Positions 53,549 to 62,385 of a stretch of DNA of 64,000 nucleotides are shown here, piece by piece. The notes under the pieces were generated by a model. That model made no database searches. It was given only the letters and a program-made list of their open reading frames with translations, and was not told where the DNA came from. The DNA is from Dethiobacter sp. (GTDB lineage Bacteria; Bacillota; Dethiobacteria; Dethiobacterales; Dethiobacteraceae): NCBI GenBank assembly GCA_018335875.1, contig JAGXRN010000080.1, positions 1-64,000 on the forward strand, in the 5' to 3' direction. Numbering within the stretch: position 1 is the stretch's first letter; each line of letters begins with the position of its first letter. A program made the position numbers and the translations under genes.

Positions 53549-53779
53549 TTAATGAAGCTGCGGCCCCTGTAAGAAAGTAATTTCACTTTCTTCCTCCCGC
53601 TTAAGATCCTCCAGGCAGTCCTCACACAGGATTTTTATAATCATTGTACCTGTGTGATCGTATTCTATTATATCGTCACCCGCCTGTGCCGTCAACGCCT
53701 CTATCCTCGGGTCGTCCTCCCTGGCAGTGACACTGGCTAATCTTTCCCCGCAGTTACGGCAAATCCATGTTAATAGCAT
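53549..53779 (-). CDS. fin: Anti-sigma-F factor Fin
   Basis: The 76-residue protein has two cysteine pairs (CRNCG at 7-11 and CEDC at 52-55) and ends in EEESEITFLQGPQLH. This matches Fin (YabK), which binds sigma-F and helps switch the forespore to sigma-G. Its place just before mfd is the same as in Bacillus. A zinc-ribbon fold is expected. Confidence 0.85.
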   Translation of the reverse strand: MLLTWICRNCGERLASVTAREDDPRIEALTAQAGDDIIEYDHTGTMIIKILCEDCLEDLKREEESEITFLQGPQLH

Positions 53780-53782
53780 AAT

Positions 53783-54169
53783 TCACCTCTTTGCCGTACG
53801 GTAGAGCATGGCCATGTTCCAGGCAGCATGGATAATCACTGCTGACAGGATGCCAAGGCCAAGGCTGCCGGTTTCCCTGCTTACTTTTACAGTCACCAGG
53901 CCAAAAGCACCGTGAGCGGCAATGGCTAAAGCGGAGGCCGGCAGGCGTTTGCTCTTTCCGCACCAATCCAAAACCGCTTCAGTCAGGCCAAATGCCAGAT
54001 GTGTGTAGACAACCGCGCCTCCCAGCCAAAATGCAACCATGGTTTTTGCCACCTCTTCTGCCAGCGGCACCGCACTTATCATTGCCAGGCAGCCCTGCGC
54101 CCGCAAGAAGAGTCGGTTGGCGGCAAAAGCGATGGCGGCGGCCAACAGGCCGGCGGCAAGGTCTCTCAT
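53783..54169 (-). CDS. PrsW-like intramembrane protease-family protein (short)
   Basis: The 128-residue protein has four or five hydrophobic helices. Motifs are AEEVAKTMVAF (EExxK), HLAFGLTEAVLD (FxxxE), AHGAFGL and IIHAAWNMAM, in the order seen in PrsW and CPBP-type membrane proteins. In Bacillus PrsW cleaves the anti-sigma factor RsiW. This one is shorter than PrsW and lies four bases before fin. A link to sporulation control is possible but unproven. Confidence 0.55.
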   Translation of the reverse strand: MRDLAAGLLAAAIAFAANRLFLRAQGCLAMISAVPLAEEVAKTMVAFWLGGAVVYTHLAFGLTEAVLDWCGKSKRLPASALAIAAHGAFGLVTVKVSRETGSLGLGILSAVIIHAAWNMAMLYRTAKR

Positions 54170-54231
54170 AACAGGCCCCCGTACGTTTGTACACTAGTAT
54201 GGACAGACGCGGGCAAATTATGCTAAGCCTA

Positions 54232-55065
54232 TCAGACGTCTTTCATCACGGCGTAAGTGCCGAGCAGTTTTAACATTACCGCCTCTCTTGACGCCTCCCG
54301 CAAGGCTGCCATTATTGTCTGGTTTTCCGGTGTGCCTGCCAGATCCACAAAAAACAGATAGTCGCCTAACTGGCGTTTGGCCGGGCGGGACTCAATCTTA
54401 GTGAGGTTAACGCCGTGGACGGCAAAGGATTGCAGGACCCGGAAAAGGCTGCCCGGGCCATCCTTAACAGCAAACAGCAGCGAAGTTTTTTCCGGTGTAC
54501 CGGCAAGGCTGCCCTGCCTGCCAAGGATGACAAAACGTGTCTGGTTCCCGTTATCCTGAACCGCCGCCGCACAAATTTTAAGGCCATACAGCTCCGCCGC
54601 CCGCCTGCTGCCGATGGCCGCCGCGCCCACACCCAGCTTTGCCGCGGTGGACGCCGCCTCCGATGTGCTGACCACAGGCACTTTTTCTGCTGCAGGAAGG
54701 CTGCGGCGCAGAAAGTTGCGGCACTGCGCCATGGCCTGGGGATGTGAATAAACTTGCTTTATTTCACCCAGCCCCCCGTCTGCAACCAGCAGGTTCTGTT
54801 CAATGGCAAGCACCAGTTCGGCGCAGATTCTGAGCTCGGCGCTGGTTGTCAGTAAATCCAGTGTTATATTTACTGAACCTTCCAGCGAGTTCTCCAGCGG
54901 AACCACAGCAAAAGAGGCTGTACCGTCCTCCACGGTTTCCGCGCAATCCTCAATGGTGGGACAAGGTAAAAGCTTTGCTTCCCCGCTCAAAGTACCTGCA
55001 AAGCGCAGTGCCGCTTCCTCGGAAAAAGTCCCGACCGGCCCAAGATAAGCAATCTCAACAGTCAT
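54232..55065 (-). CDS. pheA: Prephenate dehydratase
   Basis: The 277-residue enzyme makes phenylpyruvate for phenylalanine. The catalytic part includes YLGPVGTFSEEAA at the start, VPLENSLEGSVN and the TRF motif (NQTRFVILGR). An ACT domain follows (PGSLFRVLQSFAVHGVNLTKIESRP, read as GVNLTKIESRP) for feedback by phenylalanine. Its start overlaps the aroF end by 11 bases, so the two are coupled under one T-box leader. Confidence 0.94.
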   Translation of the reverse strand: MTVEIAYLGPVGTFSEEAALRFAGTLSGEAKLLPCPTIEDCAETVEDGTASFAVVPLENSLEGSVNITLDLLTTSAELRICAELVLAIEQNLLVADGGLGEIKQVYSHPQAMAQCRNFLRRSLPAAEKVPVVSTSEAASTAAKLGVGAAAIGSRRAAELYGLKICAAAVQDNGNQTRFVILGRQGSLAGTPEKTSLLFAVKDGPGSLFRVLQSFAVHGVNLTKIESRPAKRQLGDYLFFVDLAGTPENQTIMAALREASREAVMLKLLGTYAVMKDV

Positions 55066-56098
55066 TTTCTTCTTCCCCTCTCCAGAGTGTTTTATTGAAA
55101 ACTTTGACCATGATTTCTATTTCTGCCATTAGTTCCTGAAAGTGGCCGGGATTAAGCGATTGCGGCCCATCACAGAGTGCAGCGGCGGGATTGGGATGGA
55201 CCTCTATCAGGAGCCCGTCCGCGCCGGCAGCCACACTGGCCAGCGCCAGCGGCCTCACCAGCCTCCAACTGCCGCTGGCATGGCTGGGGTCGGCAATTAC
55301 GGGTAGATGAGAAAGGCGCTTGGCCAGAGCGATGGCACTAACGTCCAGTGTATTTCTGGTATACGTTTCAAATGTCCGTATCCCCCGTTCACACAGGATT
55401 ACATTATAGTTTCCCTCCGCAAGAATGTATTCAGCAGCCATCAACCATTCTTCTACCGTTGCACAGAGCCCTCTTTTTAAAAGCACAGGCAGGCGCAACC
55501 GGCCAACTTCCCGCAGCAGCGGGAAGTTCTGCATGTTTCTTGCTCCAATTTGAATCACATCGGCTATGCGTGCCACCTGCTCCACATCAGAGGGGTTCAC
55601 TACTTCGGTGACTATGGAGAGCCCCGTTTCCTCCCTGGCTCTTGCCAGGTACTCCAGTCCCTGTTTCTCCAAGCCCTGAAAAGCATAGGGCGATGTACGC
55701 GGCTTAAAAGCGCCGCCGCGCAAAGCGGCAGCACCGGAGGTGCGCACCACAGACGCCGACACAGATAGCTGTGTAAAACTCTCCACGGCGCAGGGACCGG
55801 CAATCACAGAAAAATATCCGCCGCCAAGGCGCAGCATTCCGGCTTCAATAACAGTGTCTTCCGGCTTCATCTCCCTGCTCACAAGCTTAAACGGCTGCAT
55901 GATGGGAACTATTTTTTCCACTCCGGTCATCATTTCCAGACCTTCCGGCACACCATGCCCCGAACCCACCGCACCGATAACAAGACGCTCCACACCACGG
56001 ATAAAATGACAGCTGTAGCCGAATTTTTTAAGAACCTCTTCCACCGACGCCACATCCTGCTCCGTAGCCCGCAGATCCATTACAACTATCATTGCCAA
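55055..56098 (-). CDS. aroF: 3-Deoxy-7-phosphoheptulonate (DAHP) synthase
   Basis: The 347-residue protein has an N-terminal ferredoxin-like regulatory domain (about 1-70, [11 protein letters not shown]) and the DAHP synthase barrel ([53 protein letters not shown]). It starts the shikimate pathway from PEP and erythrose-4-phosphate. It is the first gene behind a T-box leader, so expression follows charging of an aromatic amino-acid tRNA. Confidence 0.95.
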   Translation of the reverse strand: MAMIVVMDLRATEQDVASVEEVLKKFGYSCHFIRGVERLVIGAVGSGHGVPEGLEMMTGVEKIVPIMQPFKLVSREMKPEDTVIEAGMLRLGGGYFSVIAGPCAVESFTQLSVSASVVRTSGAAALRGGAFKPRTSPYAFQGLEKQGLEYLARAREETGLSIVTEVVNPSDVEQVARIADVIQIGARNMQNFPLLREVGRLRLPVLLKRGLCATVEEWLMAAEYILAEGNYNVILCERGIRTFETYTRNTLDVSAIALAKRLSHLPVIADPSHASGSWRLVRPLALASVAAGADGLLIEVHPNPAAALCDGPQSLNPGHFQELMAEIEIMVKVFNKTLWRGEEENDC

Positions 56099-56117
56099 GC
56101 CCTCCTTAATTTAAAAA

Positions 56118-56390
56118 TAGAAAATAAAAAACCGTCCCAGACAGGGACGGAAAATATCCGTGGTACCACCCTTATTGACGTATACGCCCACTCGGTTCAG
56201 GTACGGGATAAATTATCCGATACCTGTTCCATCAATAACGGGCGGAATCCCCGGCACAGCCTACTAAGTTTCAGCCTGCAGCTTTGGAGGGAACTTCGGG
56301 CAAGTCCTGCATCTGGGAGCGCTTTCAGTCGTTGACGCCCCCTCCCTGAAGAGAGGAAATACCCTACTTTTCTCCATCATAGCCTTTATC
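56118..56390 (-). promoter_or_regulatory. T-box leader of aroF-pheA
   Basis: The minus-strand leader contains the universal T-box sequence AGGGTGGTACCACGG (56158-56172). This is followed by a terminator hairpin CCGTCCC/GGGACGG with a T-run at 56120-56131, ending 20 bases before the aroF start. About 200 bases upstream, AAAGGCTATGATGGAGAAAAGTA marks the base of stem I. A UUC triplet at 56291-56293, in GAAGTTCCC on the 3' side of stem I, is a candidate phenylalanine specifier, which suits the prephenate dehydratase gene. The specifier is inferred; the T-box itself is certain. Confidence 0.93.
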
Positions 56391-56459
56391 AAATATATGA
56401 GAAGAATTATAGCACAGCCTCATTGTAATGTAAAGAAAAAAGTTACTCAAGCCTGACCC

Positions 56460-57029
56460 TCAAGCCTGACCTTTTGCGTTTATTTTATTCATAGCTGCTG
56501 ATATGCCGTCACTGAGAAGAACCATAACGCCGTCAACAGCCAGGGCGAGAGTACGGTCAAATTCATCCATCTCTGCGCCCGCCAGCTCCTCCAGAACATA
56601 ATCGGCAGCGTCACACTCCACAGGGCGCCCGATACCGATGCGCAGGCGGAGGAATTCTTCACTGTGAAGATGATAAATGATGGAATTAAGTCCGTTTTGC
56701 CCTCCACTGCCTCCGCCGCTGCGCAGCCGCAGTCTTCCCGGCGGTAAGTCCAAATCGTCGCAGATAACAAGCAGGCGGTCGCTTGGCACGCCAAAAGCAC
56801 GGCACAATGCAGCAGCGGCCAGACCGCTGTTGTTCATAAAGGTCATCGGCTTCGCTAAAACCACATCCTGGCCGCCAATAACGCCCCTGGCGTAAAATGA
56901 ATGGTACCCACTCTTATACAGTGGTATTTTTGTTTTGCCTGACAGGCAGTCGATAACACGAAAACCCGCGTTATGACGGGTTAGCAGGTAGCGGGGGGCC
57001 GGATTTCCGAGCCCCAGGATAATCATCAT
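56460..57029 (-). CDS. pth: Peptidyl-tRNA hydrolase
   Basis: The 189-residue enzyme recycles tRNA from dropped peptidyl-tRNA. It shows GLGNPAPRYLLTRHNAGF with the catalytic histidine (His20), PMTFMNNSG, and CDDLDLPPGRLRLR with GGHNG-like GGQNGLNSI. In the family the last is normally GGHNGL; here Gln replaces His. It lies ten bases after the L25 gene in the spoVC position of Bacillus. Confidence 0.95.
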   Translation of the reverse strand: MMIILGLGNPAPRYLLTRHNAGFRVIDCLSGKTKIPLYKSGYHSFYARGVIGGQDVVLAKPMTFMNNSGLAAAALCRAFGVPSDRLLVICDDLDLPPGRLRLRSGGGSGGQNGLNSIIYHLHSEEFLRLRIGIGRPVECDAADYVLEELAGAEMDEFDRTLALAVDGVMVLLSDGISAAMNKINAKGQA

Positions 57030-57038
57030 CTTCTTGTT

Positions 57039-57665
57039 TTAACCTTCTTCCGTCTCCTCTTCTGCGCCGGCTTCTGCTGCTTCTTCATGCTTCTCTTCTT
57101 CCTCAGCAACTCTTGGCGCCAGGACTGTGACAACTACTTCGGCAGAATCACTTATCATTTCTACGTCACCGGTGGTGACAAGGTCGGCAACTGTGAGGCT
57201 TTGCCCGGTGCCAAGGCCAGTGACATCAAGCTCAATCATCTCCGGTATTGCGGTGGGCAGGCACTTCATCACAACTTCACGCAGCGACTGCTGAACCACG
57301 CCGCCATCCCTGACCCCCTGGGGCTCCCCGATAAGCTGCACAGGCACATTGACCTCAAGCTTGTCTTCAAGAGAAATGCGGATAAAATCAACATGGGTTA
57401 AACGGTCATGATACAGAATATCCCTGGTCAGTTCCTTAACCATTACTGTATCTTTTCCCCCGTCCATTGCCAGATCCACCAGGGTGTTCATGCCCGAAGA
57501 ATGTCCTAAAACCCCGGCTAAATCTTTGCCGTCTACAGTCACTGTAACCGCTTCTTTATTTCTACCGTACACAACGCCCGGAACAAGCCCCTTTTGCCTG
57601 AGCTGCCTGAGATGCCCTTTTGAGGCAGGTGTGCGCGGCTCTGCCTTTACTTGTACACGTTCCAA
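57039..57665 (-). CDS. ctc: Ribosomal protein L25 / general stress protein Ctc
   Basis: The 208-residue protein has an N-terminal L25 beta-barrel (residues 1-95; LRQKGLVPGVVYG, LTHVDFIRI) and the TL5/Ctc C-terminal domain, ending in an acidic tail rich in Glu and Ala. It binds 5S rRNA. It starts with TTG after GGGGGTAAAAGA. Order prs-ctc-pth matches Bacillus. Confidence 0.94.
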   Translation of the reverse strand: MERVQVKAEPRTPASKGHLRQLRQKGLVPGVVYGRNKEAVTVTVDGKDLAGVLGHSSGMNTLVDLAMDGGKDTVMVKELTRDILYHDRLTHVDFIRISLEDKLEVNVPVQLIGEPQGVRDGGVVQQSLREVVMKCLPTAIPEMIELDVTGLGTGQSLTVADLVTTGDVEMISDSAEVVVTVLAPRVAEEEEKHEEAAEAGAEEETEEG

Positions 57666-57728
57666 TCTTTTACCCCCTTAAGCTTATTCCATGGTATTAT
57701 ACCCCAACAACCTTACAGAGTCAAATTA

Positions 57729-58673
57729 TCAATCAAACAGTTTAGAGACAGACAATTCCTCGTGGATGCGGATAATTGCATCTCCCATTAAAGGAGCGAC
57801 AGAAAGGACACGTATTTTATCCAGCTGCTTTTCAGGCGGGACCGGTATGGTGTTGGTCACTACCAGCTCTTTAATCGGTGCGTCAGCCAGGCGTTTAATA
57901 GCCGGGCCCGAGAGTACGGGATGAGTGCAGCAGGCATAAACTTCTTTGGCGCCCTGGTCAAGCAGGGCCTCTGCGCCAAGCACCACAGTACCGGCAGTGT
58001 CTATGATATCGTCAACCATAATCACTGTTTTCCCTTTTACCTGCCCTATGATGTGCATCACCTGGGCCACATTGGGCTCAGGCCGCCTTTTATCAATAAT
58101 GGCAATCCTCAGGTGCAGCCTTTCCGCCAGTTCCCTGGCCCGTGTGACACCACCCATGTCGGGTGAGACCACAACAGCGTCTGTCAGTCCTTTCTCTTCA
58201 AAATATTTGGCCAGTATGGGCAGGCTTGTCAGGTGGTCCACCGGTATGTTGTAAAATCCCTGTATCTGGCCGGCATGGAGGTCCATTGTAATCACACGGT
58301 TTGCCCCGGCCGCGGTAAGCAGGTCTGCAATCAGCTTGGCGGTAATGGGGTCGCGCGCACGGGTTTTGCGGTCCTGGCGAGCATATCCGTAATAGGGGAG
58401 CACAGTATTAATACTCTTGGCCGAGGCGCGTTTAAGCGCATCCATCATAATCAGCAGCTCCATCAGGTTTTCATTGGCTGGACAGCTGATGGGCTGCACA
58501 ATAAATATATCTGCTCCCCTGACGCTTTCCCCTATATAAATAGCAATCTCACCGTCACTGAAGCGTTTTACTTCAGTAATTCCAAGCGGAACGCCAACGT
58601 GTTCTACGATTTCCTCGCTTAACCCCAGATTGGCCGTCCCGCTGAAAATTTTTAACTTACGCCCTCGATACAC
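57729..58673 (-). CDS. prs: Ribose-phosphate pyrophosphokinase
   Basis: The 314-residue enzyme makes PRPP from ribose-5-phosphate and ATP. Motifs: [35 protein letters not shown] (seen as [10 protein letters not shown]), DMGGVTRA and the PRPP loop [13 protein letters not shown] at 58673 is preferred as the start because GGGAGG lies seven bases before it, giving the usual length. It feeds purine, pyrimidine and amino-acid synthesis. Confidence 0.95.
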   Translation of the reverse strand: MYRGRKLKIFSGTANLGLSEEIVEHVGVPLGITEVKRFSDGEIAIYIGESVRGADIFIVQPISCPANENLMELLIMMDALKRASAKSINTVLPYYGYARQDRKTRARDPITAKLIADLLTAAGANRVITMDLHAGQIQGFYNIPVDHLTSLPILAKYFEEKGLTDAVVVSPDMGGVTRARELAERLHLRIAIIDKRRPEPNVAQVMHIIGQVKGKTVIMVDDIIDTAGTVVLGAEALLDQGAKEVYACCTHPVLSGPAIKRLADAPIKELVVTNTIPVPPEKQLDKIRVLSVAPLMGDAIIRIHEELSVSKLFD

Positions 58674-58775
58674 AACATTACCTCCCGCATACATAAGCAT
58701 ATAAATCTATCAGTCAATGGAATTAATGTTCTATCCTGGCAGCGCTTATTCCTGCCTAACGTTTATTATTCCTGA

Positions 58776-60143
58776 TTACTGCTTTTTTAAAAAGCGCTTT
58801 CCCATATTTTCTTTATTCACTTGTTTGGGCCTGGCAAGTGAAAGCGCTCCCGCAGGCACATCCTTTGTAATTGTCGAACCGGCTGCCACAAAAGCGCCTT
58901 TACCGATACTAAGCGGCGCCACCAGGTTGCTGTTGCAGCCGATAAAAGCCCCGTCTTCAATGTTGGTTACATGTTTCTCCCTGCCGTCATAATTCACTAC
59001 GATGGTACCGGCGCCAAGATTCACTTCGCTGCCAATCTGTGCGTCGCCCACATAAGAAAGGTGTGGAATCTTGCTTTGCTCACCAATGTCCGATTTTTTT
59101 ATCTCTACAAAATCCCCAACCTTAACGCCTTTTCGGAGCCTGGTGCCAGGACGCAGGTGGGCAAAAGGGCCCACACTTACATCGTCATCCATAACGCTCT
59201 CAGTTGCCACAGAGTGACTGATGGTGACTCTGCTGCCAATTTGGCTGTGGCTGATTTCGCAAAACGGCCCAATGGCGCATTCTTCTCCGATTGTGGTAGC
59301 TCCCGCAAGTATGGCGCCCGGATAAATTATGGTATCGCGGCCTATTTCAACTCCGGCATCAATATATGTTGCAGCCGCATCCACGATGGTTACTCCGGCC
59401 GCCATCAATTGTGTATTTATTCTTTCACGCATCAGGCTGCCTGCTTCCGCCAACTGGGCACGGTCATTTACACCAAGGGCAAGCCGGTAGTCGTCAAGGC
59501 AGTGCGAAGATAACGCAAACCCTTGTTTTAACAGTATCTCCAGGCAGTCGGTAAGGTAGTACTCACCTTGGGCGTTGTTGTTGCTTATAAGCTTTAGCGC
59601 CGCATGCAGCGGAGCGGCTGCAAAAACATATGTGCCTGTATTGATTTCAGTTATCTCTTTCTCTTTGAGGGAGGCATCCTTTTCCTCAACTATTTTTTGC
59701 ACAGCCCCCGCTGCTGTGCGCACAATGCGGCCGTAGCCTGCCGGGTTTGGCACAACGGCAGTCAGCACCGTGACAGCAGTATTTTTATTATTGTGTTCAG
59801 TAAGAAGGGCAAAGAGTATTTCAGCAGATAAGAGCGGCGTATCACCGCAGAGAATAAGTACTGTTCCCTCGCGGGGCAAAAGCTCCGCCGCCTGCATGAC
59901 GGCGTGTCCGGTGCCCTTCTGCTGCTTTTGATGAGCATACCTCACAGAGTCACCCAGTTGTGCCTGCACGCTGTCGGCACCATGACCCACCACCACAATC
60001 AGGTCGCTGCTTACCTGTGAAGCCGCAGCAACCACATGGCCAAGCAGTGAGCGTCCGCAAAAACGGTGCAGAACTTTAGGCAACGCGGAATTCATCCGCT
60101 TGCCTTCACCGGCTGCCAGAATAACAGTACTAACTTTCTTCAT
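58776..60143 (-). CDS. glmU: Bifunctional UDP-N-acetylglucosamine pyrophosphorylase / glucosamine-1-phosphate acetyltransferase
   Basis: The 455-residue protein (start MKKVSTV at 60143 after AAGGAGGG) has the uridyltransferase domain (LAAGEGKRMNSALPKVLH, GDTPLLS) and a left-handed beta-helix acetyltransferase domain (FAHLRPGTRLRKGVKVGDFV, LGAGTIVVNYDG). It supplies UDP-GlcNAc for peptidoglycan and cell-wall polymers. It lies between spoVG and prs as in Bacillus (gcaD). Confidence 0.96.
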   Translation of the reverse strand: MKKVSTVILAAGEGKRMNSALPKVLHRFCGRSLLGHVVAAASQVSSDLIVVVGHGADSVQAQLGDSVRYAHQKQQKGTGHAVMQAAELLPREGTVLILCGDTPLLSAEILFALLTEHNNKNTAVTVLTAVVPNPAGYGRIVRTAAGAVQKIVEEKDASLKEKEITEINTGTYVFAAAPLHAALKLISNNNAQGEYYLTDCLEILLKQGFALSSHCLDDYRLALGVNDRAQLAEAGSLMRERINTQLMAAGVTIVDAAATYIDAGVEIGRDTIIYPGAILAGATTIGEECAIGPFCEISHSQIGSRVTISHSVATESVMDDDVSVGPFAHLRPGTRLRKGVKVGDFVEIKKSDIGEQSKIPHLSYVGDAQIGSEVNLGAGTIVVNYDGREKHVTNIEDGAFIGCNSNLVAPLSIGKGAFVAAGSTITKDVPAGALSLARPKQVNKENMGKRFLKKQ

Positions 60144-60255
60144 TTTCTGCCCTCCTTGATGGTAAGGGGACACACCCCTGATTTTTGAGCAACAAGTGGG
60201 TGGGGAATGTCACTCTGCGAATGCTCAAGATAAGTTTCCCCGTTTTTAAGAAAGA

Positions 60256-60281
60256 ATAAAAAAAAGGAGCATCCGCTCCTT
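60256..60281 (-). terminator. Terminator of spoVG
   Basis: AAGGAGC and GCTCCTT form a seven-pair stem with a four-base loop and run into TTTTTTTTATTC on the minus strand. It begins at the spoVG stop codon, separating spoVG from glmU. Confidence 0.85.
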
Positions 60282-60555
60282 ATGCTCCGACTAGTTCTTT
60301 CTCCAACTCCATTGTATAGGCGGTTAACACTGCGGACTGGATAATCTCACGTGTCTCTGAAGTAATCGGGTGGGCAATATCTTTAAATTCGCCGTCAGGC
60401 GTCCGCTTGCTCGGCATGGCGACGAACAGCCCGTTGTTGCCTTCAATTACACGCACGTCATGAACGACAAACTGCTCATTAAGGGTAATAGAGACAATTG
60501 CTTTCATTTTGCCGTCATTATTCATTTTTCTGATTCTGACGTCGGTAACTCTCAT
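60280..60555 (-). CDS. spoVG: Septation / RNA-binding regulator SpoVG
   Basis: The 91-residue protein starts [20 protein letters not shown], as all SpoVG proteins do, and contains [21 protein letters not shown] (readable as [14 protein letters not shown]). The ATG at 60555 follows GGAAAGGCGGTGAG. SpoVG binds nucleic acid and affects septation, capsule and virulence in different Firmicutes. It has its own terminator. Confidence 0.96.
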   Translation of the reverse strand: MRVTDVRIRKMNNDGKMKAIVSITLNEQFVVHDVRVIEGNNGLFVAMPSKRTPDGEFKDIAHPITSETREIIQSAVLTAYTMELEKELVGA

Positions 60556-60643
60556 AATCTCACCGCCTTTCCAGTATGTTTGCACATGTGAATATTCAAC
60601 ACAAACTGGAAGATTCCTGCTCCCCGGTGAAACAAAGAAAAAA

Positions 60644-61399
60644 TTATGGCAGGGAAAGTTCCCTACGAACAAGCTCTAAATCACTAATTTTATCTACATC
60701 AGTACCTATTTCCGGATAGCCGCAAATAACGGCTTTACCCGAAATACCTAGTAATCGCGGGACATTCCTTTCCAGCTCTGCAATAGTCAGGGTCTTTCTT
60801 ATAAATTTTAGAACAAAGCCGAATCCCAGAGCGTTTGCCAGTCTGAACGGGCTTTTCCGCAGCTCAATAAATCTGTTCAGTCGAGGCAGCCACTCGTCCA
60901 CTTTATGCGGATTTACCAAAAACAGGTTGCCTCCGGTGAAAACGCCGTCCTTCAGACGGGCATAAGTGCGCTCTATACCGGGGAACCGCTTTTCATTTTC
61001 TTCTTTGCTTACTATGGGATAATAAAAATCCGCCTCATATGGTGCGCATTGCTCAAGAAAGTCTTCTGCCGCCCTGGCGGTAAGCAGCGGAATATCTCCC
61101 GCCACAATTAAAAAATGCTTCCGGGGCCTGAGTGCCGAAACTGCGGCCTGTATGTTGTCTGTAATCTCTCCTTTTTCGCTTACAACCAGTAGATTATACT
61201 GTTCAATCAGCGCAGACAGCTGGTCAACCGGCCCCACTGCCGCTATCCTGTCAATGATTTTTACAGCGCGCAGGGCTTCCAGTGTAAAGGACAGCAGTGT
61301 CCTGCCGTTAATTTCAATAAAAGCTTTATTATCAACGCCCTCCTGTTCAGTAAGAGGTGTCTTCTTCCCGGTTCCTGCCAGTACTACAACATCAAACAT
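60644..61399 (-). CDS. Nucleotidyltransferase-family protein (MobA-like NTP transferase)
   Basis: The 251-residue protein begins [13 protein letters not shown], carries a lysine in [15 protein letters not shown] and an [17 protein letters not shown] motif, the fold of MobA/GlmU-type nucleotidyltransferases. The glycine loop is altered compared with the usual AGG-GxRMG. It overlaps ispE by eight bases. It is not MobA, which is at 27744. The substrate is unknown; a role in isoprenoid or wall precursor synthesis is conceivable from its neighbours. Confidence 0.75.
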   Translation of the reverse strand: MFDVVVLAGTGKKTPLTEQEGVDNKAFIEINGRTLLSFTLEALRAVKIIDRIAAVGPVDQLSALIEQYNLLVVSEKGEITDNIQAAVSALRPRKHFLIVAGDIPLLTARAAEDFLEQCAPYEADFYYPIVSKEENEKRFPGIERTYARLKDGVFTGGNLFLVNPHKVDEWLPRLNRFIELRKSPFRLANALGFGFVLKFIRKTLTIAELERNVPRLLGISGKAVICGYPEIGTDVDKISDLELVRRELSLP

Positions 61400-62267
61400 A
61401 TTGGCACCCCAGTTCTCTTCGTGTTGACGTTTCCGTCAGCCAGGCAGATATCCCTTCATTTTTAAGGTTGCAAGTCAATTCATATGCTTTTTCCCAGTCA
61501 TCAAACAAAGAAAAAACTGTGGGACCGCTGCCGCACATAAGGGAAGCACCGGCACGGCTCATCCTTTGTTTTAACTGCGCAATCTGCGGGTAAAGTTTAA
61601 AAGCTGCACACTCAAGGCTGTTGCCAAGGTTGGCGATAATTTTATTACTGTCTCCACGCGCTATGGCGTCGCGAACAGCAGCCAGATCCGGGCGTAAGGC
61701 CACATCACTCCCCCTGTAATGACTGTAGACCAGAGCTGTGGACAAAGCAAACCCGGGATTTGCCAGGACTACTGAAAATTGAGGCAGCGGCTGCAGTCGT
61801 TCGATAATCTCTCCCCTGCCCGTGCCATAGGACGTTCCTCCTTCGAGGCAAAATGGCACGTCTGACCCCAACCCGGCCGCCAGTCTGTACAAAACATCCC
61901 TTTCCACAGGCAGCTGCCAAAAACGGAGCAACCCCCGCAGTGCGGCTGCTGCGTCGCTGCTGCCGCCACCGAGCCCCGCAGCAGCCGGAACCTTTTTTTC
62001 CAGTGTTATCTTTACTCCGGCTGATACGCGGTAGTGCTCCTTTAACAGCACAGCAGCCCGCCAGACCAGGTTTTCCGGACCGGCGGGCAGGGTTGCATCG
62101 CTACATGATAAAGCAACCCCCGAGCCGCCATTTTTGCTGAAACTAAGATTGTCATGCAGCATCAGGGACTGAAAGACTGTATTGATTTCATGATAGCCAT
62201 CCGGCCTTTTGCCAACCACATCAAGCACGATGTTAATCTTGGCATAAGCCTGTTCATATATAACCAT
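61392..62267 (-). CDS. ispE: 4-Diphosphocytidyl-2-C-methyl-D-erythritol kinase
   Basis: The 291-residue GHMP kinase of the MEP isoprenoid pathway. Motifs: AYAKINIVLDVVGKRPDGYHEI near the start (seen as AKINIVLDVVGKRPDGYHEI), the ATP loop PAAAGLGGGSSDAAA, and MCGSGPTVFSLF near the end. Start at 62267 follows GGGGAAAC. In Bacillus ispE also lies upstream of spoVG. Confidence 0.94.
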   Translation of the reverse strand: MVIYEQAYAKINIVLDVVGKRPDGYHEINTVFQSLMLHDNLSFSKNGGSGVALSCSDATLPAGPENLVWRAAVLLKEHYRVSAGVKITLEKKVPAAAGLGGGSSDAAAALRGLLRFWQLPVERDVLYRLAAGLGSDVPFCLEGGTSYGTGRGEIIERLQPLPQFSVVLANPGFALSTALVYSHYRGSDVALRPDLAAVRDAIARGDSNKIIANLGNSLECAAFKLYPQIAQLKQRMSRAGASLMCGSGPTVFSLFDDWEKAYELTCNLKNEGISAWLTETSTRRELGCQYV

Positions 62268-62385
62268 CTGTTTCCCCGTTTTCCTGTACAAAAAGCGCGC
62301 CTTTCTTGACACTGCAAAACTATTCGCCCACAGTCCCCGGAATTCCTGCTGCGATAGGTACAGGACCGGGAAAATTTAATACCAT

